Assembly (NCBI GenBank): GCA_020310875.1
Contig: CM035407.1
Location: 89,848,632 to 89,912,631, forward strand
DNA: 64,000 nucleotides
Direction: 5' to 3'
DNA from: Ceratopteris richardii
Taxonomy: Eukaryota > Streptophyta > Polypodiopsida > Polypodiales > Pteridaceae
In this document: positions 59,546-64,000 of the stretch, piece after piece
How positions within the stretch are numbered: position 1 is the first letter of the stretch
Layout of the letters: each line of letters begins with the position of its first letter
The notes under the pieces: generated by a model
Databases searched by the model: none
What the model saw: the letters and a program-made list of their open reading frames with translations, nothing else
Told to the model about the DNA's origin: nothing
Program-made: the position numbers and the translations under genes

Positions 59546-60800
59546 ACCAACCATTTCGTTGATTGATCTACTTAGTTTTCAGAAAGTTGAGTGGATAAAC
59601 GTTATGATTGTAGCGATCGTATCCATTGGGATAAACGTACTTTCATATCCAATTGCATATGTCTATGCATACCCCTTTTTTAACCAATCTCTCTTTATAC
59701 TCACTTATGCAAAATCATCATTACATTTGATCTTAGAAACCCATTTAAAATCTATGGACCACATTGTAATCACCTTAATTAATTAGATGTAGCACTAAAG
59801 TTGCATAGGCTTGGAGCATACATGAATTATCTAGACGCACGAGTCTTTCCCAACAACCTCTCACATTCTTAGGAGTTGATGATGTTGAGAAGTTATGATC
59901 AGTGTCAATGCATAAGGTTAGAATTGAGCATAGAGTAAGTTGCAAGGGGATGTTATTGTACTTCCAAGTTGGTAATATATGTACTAGCTCAACTTTAACA
60001 AGGAAAGCTATATGTAGTGAGGAGAGTAGAAGAGGATGCCAAAATTTATCGAGGCATACTTTTCAAATTAAATCCTAATAAAGCTCCCTTGATTAGCTAA
60101 AGCATTTTCTAATGAAAAGACCTCTCGGACCATATCTTTTGAAAGTCAAAAAAGCTGGTAAAGTTGTATTGCTACATAATTAACCTAGCAATGAAGCTAG
60201 TAGGAGATGATTATATAGAAAAGAGAGAATCATCGCATGATTTTACTAAGACTCCAAATAAACATAATGAATATTGACTAAAAATCCTAGAGATAGAGCC
60301 TTAGGATTCAGGAGAGGGCACAAGTAAATTCAAAGGAAAGAACCCACAGACACAAGGTGAAGATGATCTCGAGCAAGTATTTGTGGCAAGAACCTTATTC
60401 TTGATCAAGATCATCCACGAAAGAAACAAAATTGAATCCTACCACTCAATTGACATGAGAGATTTGTTTTGAATCTTTTCACCTTCAAAAGGAGTAGGTG
60501 CCCCTTTCATAAGGATCTAGGATCTCATATCCTAAAAGATACTAGATGTCTCAAGCTCTGAAGAATCTATCAAGAATGAGTTCTAGCTCATAACACCAAA
60601 TTTCAAAGGATAGTATCAATACCGAAGGTCAACCTATGTCTCTAAATGGCATACCTAGAGTTTGTATGCTCACCCATAGAAGACACTCAAACAACAACTT
60701 GAGATTCTTGATTTACGTAGGCTCAAAGTGAAGCGACAAATGCTACTCAGTAAGGAGTAACTAGAATCTAGGGTCATAAGCATGATCCTTCTAAAAATAG
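59546..60800. other. Gene-poor stretch after the DJ-1-like gene
   Basis: No supported gene. AT-rich sequence from about 60200 looks like decayed retrotransposon leader DNA preceding the gag remnant. Confidence 0.45.
59556..59612. repeat. ~50-bp direct repeat, left copy
   Basis: CTACTTAGTTTTCAGAAAGT and flanking bases recur at 62950-62998 with four or five differences. The right copy touches the broken end of copia-2. Confidence 0.7.
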
Positions 60801-60839
60801 AGATAATTATTAGAAGAGCCCATTTGAAAAGAAGGCTAC

Positions 60840-61400
60840 AACCTCATCAACTTGCCAAATGCTTGACGGATTCTTATGAAGGTCATGGGGATCCTTGTGA
60901 GTATGTCACTAATTTCAAGAAAATTTTCTCAGTAGACTAGGTGGATGATTTCTTTACACTACAAGACCATTTGGCGCACCCTCAAAGATCTTCTCTAACG
61001 TGGTCTCGATTGCTGTGCATGGAATTGGTAACTTAGAGTGAGGGAAATTCTCTAAAAGAGGAGTTAGACATGAAACCTCGTTATTGATCCAAGAATACAA
61101 TCAATCAAGTTTAGGGTTTATGAGATTAGTAACATCATGAGTCAAGAAATATATTGCAAGATACCCACCTCGTGAGTTACACTCCAATGAAAAGATGTTC
61201 TTATTGTTCATGGATGGATTGACAAGCAATGAAGGGTGCAAGTTCATCTATATTCGATGATTATCCACTATGGATGAATGCATTGAGGAATGCATTGCCC
61301 TTGAAGATAATATAGCTGAATATTTGAAGATCTCCCAAGATTCTCATAAGGGTAATAGCACTACATCATGTAGTCAGATAATTCCTTAGATCATCAAATT
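60840..61400 (+). pseudogene. Degraded Ty3/gypsy gag
   Basis: Plus-strand fragments encode SYEGHGDPCEYVTNFKK, the typical gag opening (Y-x-G-x-x-D-P), and later EECIALEDNIAEYLKISQDS. Stops and shifts are frequent. The last part matches the left edge of the window (1-58). Confidence 0.6.
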
Positions 61401-62288
61401 AGCTAAATGCTTCAATCACCCACATTCCTCTAAGGGGACATGAGAGGCCATCCAAACATAAACACTATATTAATTGTTGTGGCTATCATTCAACCTATTG
61501 AGGCCCAAGAAAGCATATGGTTTATTGCGTAGGCCACCACTAGATCGAGGAAACCTCCAATACTATCACATTGAGCACTTAATGACAAACCACTCTAAAG
61601 TAGAGTATTTGTTTAATAGATAGCATGTTCTTAGTAGATTGGCAGAAAGAGGCCTTATTGAATATCAGCCCTATCCTCCCCCCACACAAAACACACAAGA
61701 TCGAGAAGACCCACCACACTATCAACAATACCAATCTAGAAAGTATCAAAGATGAGAGTGACCTTGTCTTTAGGCAACATTATTAGGATCCTTGTGTCAA
61801 TATACGACCAATTTATACCCCTCATGATTATATGTACTAAGGCACCTTTTGTAAGGCCCCCATTATGAGGGGAAGCCAAACTTGCATTACCCAATTGATG
61901 GGAATCCTAACTTGCATGTTGGATGAATGTCAAATTGGACTATAAAAGGTATTTTATGGAAAAGGAGTCATCAAGGTTCCCAATTATGGGTTCTGGAGAA
62001 TCAAAGAGTAGCCCCAATCGGGGGTCCAAGGGGGCTAGCAGGCCCCTAGCTAGCAGGTTCTCGAGGGGCCAATGGTCCCCGTCATGGGGGTTCAAGGGCA
62101 CCATCCCTAGGATGATGGTAAAGAGAATATTTCATGGAATATTCCCTATCCAAATAGAAATTATTCATATTTCTTAGGTCGGTTGAAATGGCCTAAGCCA
62201 TGTATGGGGACTATGTAGGTGATGGCTATCCATGTTCTGCCACCCATGTATAGCTGTCTGTGGAAGGCCACATCTCTCTCTCTCTGTA
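61401..62288. other. Retrotransposon-derived DNA, no intact gene
   Basis: Contains GGGGGTCCAAGGGGGCTAG-type G-rich repeats near 62010-62100 of a kind often found in LTRs. The 84-codon frame at 61923 runs through them and is not taken as a gene. Confidence 0.45.

Positions 62289-62382
<94 letters not shown>
62289..62382. repeat. (TA)n followed by (GA)n microsatellite
   Basis: TA run from about 62293 to 62347, then GA run to about 62381, both essentially pure. Confidence 0.95.
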
Positions 62383-62384
<2 letters not shown>

Positions 62385-62944
62385 TCTAGCTCACCACTGA
62401 ACCTCCACCTTGAGATTGGAGAGGTGGACAATACCATCATCTTTGTACTTGTTGTTAGTAGAAATCTAAAACTCTACTGTATTTGATATCTTCTCTACTA
62501 GTGCTCATGTGCCCTCTTATGTAACTACTTTCTTACACCTTGGCCATGGAAAAGCTCATCCAAGCCAATGTTAGAACAACCAATGCTTGGCCAAAAACCT
62601 CCTCATCCTAACAAAGTTGTACAAGTAAAAGGTAAAGAAAAATATGAAATGAGCCGTAATACCTATCACACATGCATTGATCTTGCATGTTTTGAATCAA
62701 AATATGATTATGGTTGTGATGCTTACACAAAAGATCCAAATGAGTATTGCATGGACAAGACAATCGAGAAACAATTTGGGATTAATTTTAATTTTAATAT
62801 ATTTGAAATGAACTTGAAATTACATGAGTTTTCTATACAAACCTAAAACCTCAAAGAAATAATAGAGTAGATTTGGAAAGTTAAGTTGAAAGAACACAAT
62901 TTCCAAGAGTTCCATGCTTGAGGTGGCGAATTAAGTCAACTATT
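62383..62944. other. Spacer with unrecognised short ORF
   Basis: A 92-codon plus frame (62568-62846) has two Cys and many charged residues but no recognisable motif. It could be polyprotein debris. Nothing else is seen. Confidence 0.35.
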
Positions 62945-62984
62945 TTTCTAATTGATGTACTTAGTTTTCAGAAAGTTCAGTGGA

Positions 62985-64000
62985 TAAACATTATGATTGT
63001 CGCCACTGTAGGTTGCTTCTTACTCAACCAAGATATGCATGAGTCTCCAAGGAAAACGCAATTACCAATAGTGGACATGCGAGTATCATAACAACCAGCC
63101 CAATCACTATCAGTAAAAGCATGCAAGCATGGTTGAATATCTCTACCATAAAAGAGACCTAAGCTCAAAGTTCCTCGAAGATATCTAAACACACGTTTCA
63201 CCGCTTGCCAATGCTTAGTGTCAGGGCTATGCATGAATGGACTCAACTGGGAAACTGCACACTGTATATCTCGCCTTGTGTTCCATGCATATATAAGACA
63301 TCCCACAGCTTGCTGGTAAAGAGAAGTGTCAAATGCATCATTGGAATCCTCAACTGTGAACCTAAACCCTGTCTCAACTAGTGTGGAAACGGGCTTGCAA
63401 TCCTCAAAGTCAAAACACTGAAGTAGTTTTTCAACATACTTTGCTTGTTGCATAACAGTTCCCCCCCTCAACGGATACAAACTCAAAGCCAACATAGTAG
63501 CTCAAAAGACCAAGATAAGTGATATCAAAAGTATGCTGCAAATCAGCCATAAGAATGTCAAGTTTTGCATCACATGACCCAGTCAATAGTATGTCATGGA
63601 CATAAAGAACAAGCACTATAAGATCAGCCCCATTTTTGCGTACATAGAGTTTGCTTTCAATCGGACTACATGTGAAGCCAAGAGCAATCAAGTGCTTATG
63701 GATTTTGTCATACCATGCATGTGGAGCTTGCTTGAGACCATACAAGGCTTTGTGCAAGCGACAAACCATTTGCTCTTTCCCTTTCGTAACAAATCTAGGA
63801 GGTTGCTTCACATAAACCTCTTCTTGCAAATCACCATTCAAGAAGGCTGTTTTTATGTCCAAATGATGCACTTTTCAACCTCGACGAGCAGCGAATGCAA
63901 CCACACTACGAATGGTGTCATGCGTGAAGTAGGTGCAAAAGTTTCCTCATAGTCAATGCCATATTGTTGCGCATATCCTTTGGCAACCAATCTATCTTTC
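62985..64000 (-). mobile_element. Ty1/copia retrotransposon (copia-2), partial, runs off the window
   Basis: Minus-strand RT and RNase H. From the window end: LVAKGYAQQYGIDYEETFAP, then (63871-63431) HHLDIKTAFLNGDLQEEVYV and ALYGLKQAPHAWYDK. The polymerase signature here reads YVHD instead of YVDD. The 63495-62977 frame has YVEKLLQCFDFEDCKPVSTL, VFRYLRGT, FTDSDWAGCYDTR and SWLSKKQPTVA. RNase H is cut short at about 62990, where the 50-bp direct repeat begins. Non-functional. Confidence 0.85.

Overview
The window reads as nuclear DNA of a land plant that is dense in transposable elements. Reasons: AT-rich sequence with long (GA)n, (TA)n and (TG)n tracts, GT-AG introns, G-box and TATA promoters, plant-type Ty1/copia and Ty3/gypsy retrotransposons (one with a tRNA-Asp-type primer site), and a CACTA transposon end. 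I cannot name the species. Only one ordinary cellular gene is evident, a DJ-1/PfpI-family gene at 58.5-59.5 kb.

Left part (1-21 kb). A truncated copy of a large DNA transposon (58-1675) is followed by TG/TA-rich satellite DNA, a decayed CACTA element whose right end is at 4915, and a minus-strand copia element (4916-8122). The copia is interrupted by the most notable object here: a 12.8-kb DNA transposon (8123-20945) with 31-bp terminal inverted repeats. It carries four multi-exon genes. Gene A is a 771-aa transposase-like protein with a D, D, CxxC, HxxxxH, E layout close to the RAG1 core. Gene C joins an N-terminal histone H3-like protein, including an ARTKxTARK tail, to a Ulp1/C48 SUMO-protease-like domain. 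Genes B and D are of unknown function. Eighteen copies of a ~67-bp palindrome lie in its interior, most of them in three satellite arrays of exact period 232, 186 and 216 bp. They sit in a convergent intergenic gap, in the leader DNA between divergent genes C and B, and in the gene B intron. A divergent G-box promoter between C and B has been duplicated in tandem.

Middle part (21-56 kb). Nested LTR retrotransposons. The outermost is a decayed gypsy (left LTR to 21633, right LTR 55715-56173). Inside it sits a large minus-strand gypsy (21858-50756). It has gag, protease, RT, RNase H and integrase, plus an unusually long region downstream of integrase with a second retropepsin-like domain. That gypsy is itself split by a young plus-strand element (32585-43835) with ~3.8-kb LTRs and only a gag gene (TR-GAG/LARD-like). 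A small LTR-like repeat pair and a degenerate repeat rich in GATCGCGATTGA lie in the gypsy leader.

Right part (56-64 kb). Retrotransposon debris, then the three-exon DJ-1/PfpI gene directly after a GA-rich tract and without an obvious ATG, then decayed gypsy gag, microsatellites, and a second minus-strand copia element running off the window end.

How the parts may work together. In the 12.8-kb element gene A is the likely mobilisation enzyme. Gene C could act on host chromatin or SUMO, and the palindromes could be binding or structural elements. This is inference. Exon joins were deduced by eye; each of the four gene models keeps frame across its joins, and B and C each contain one in-frame stop.
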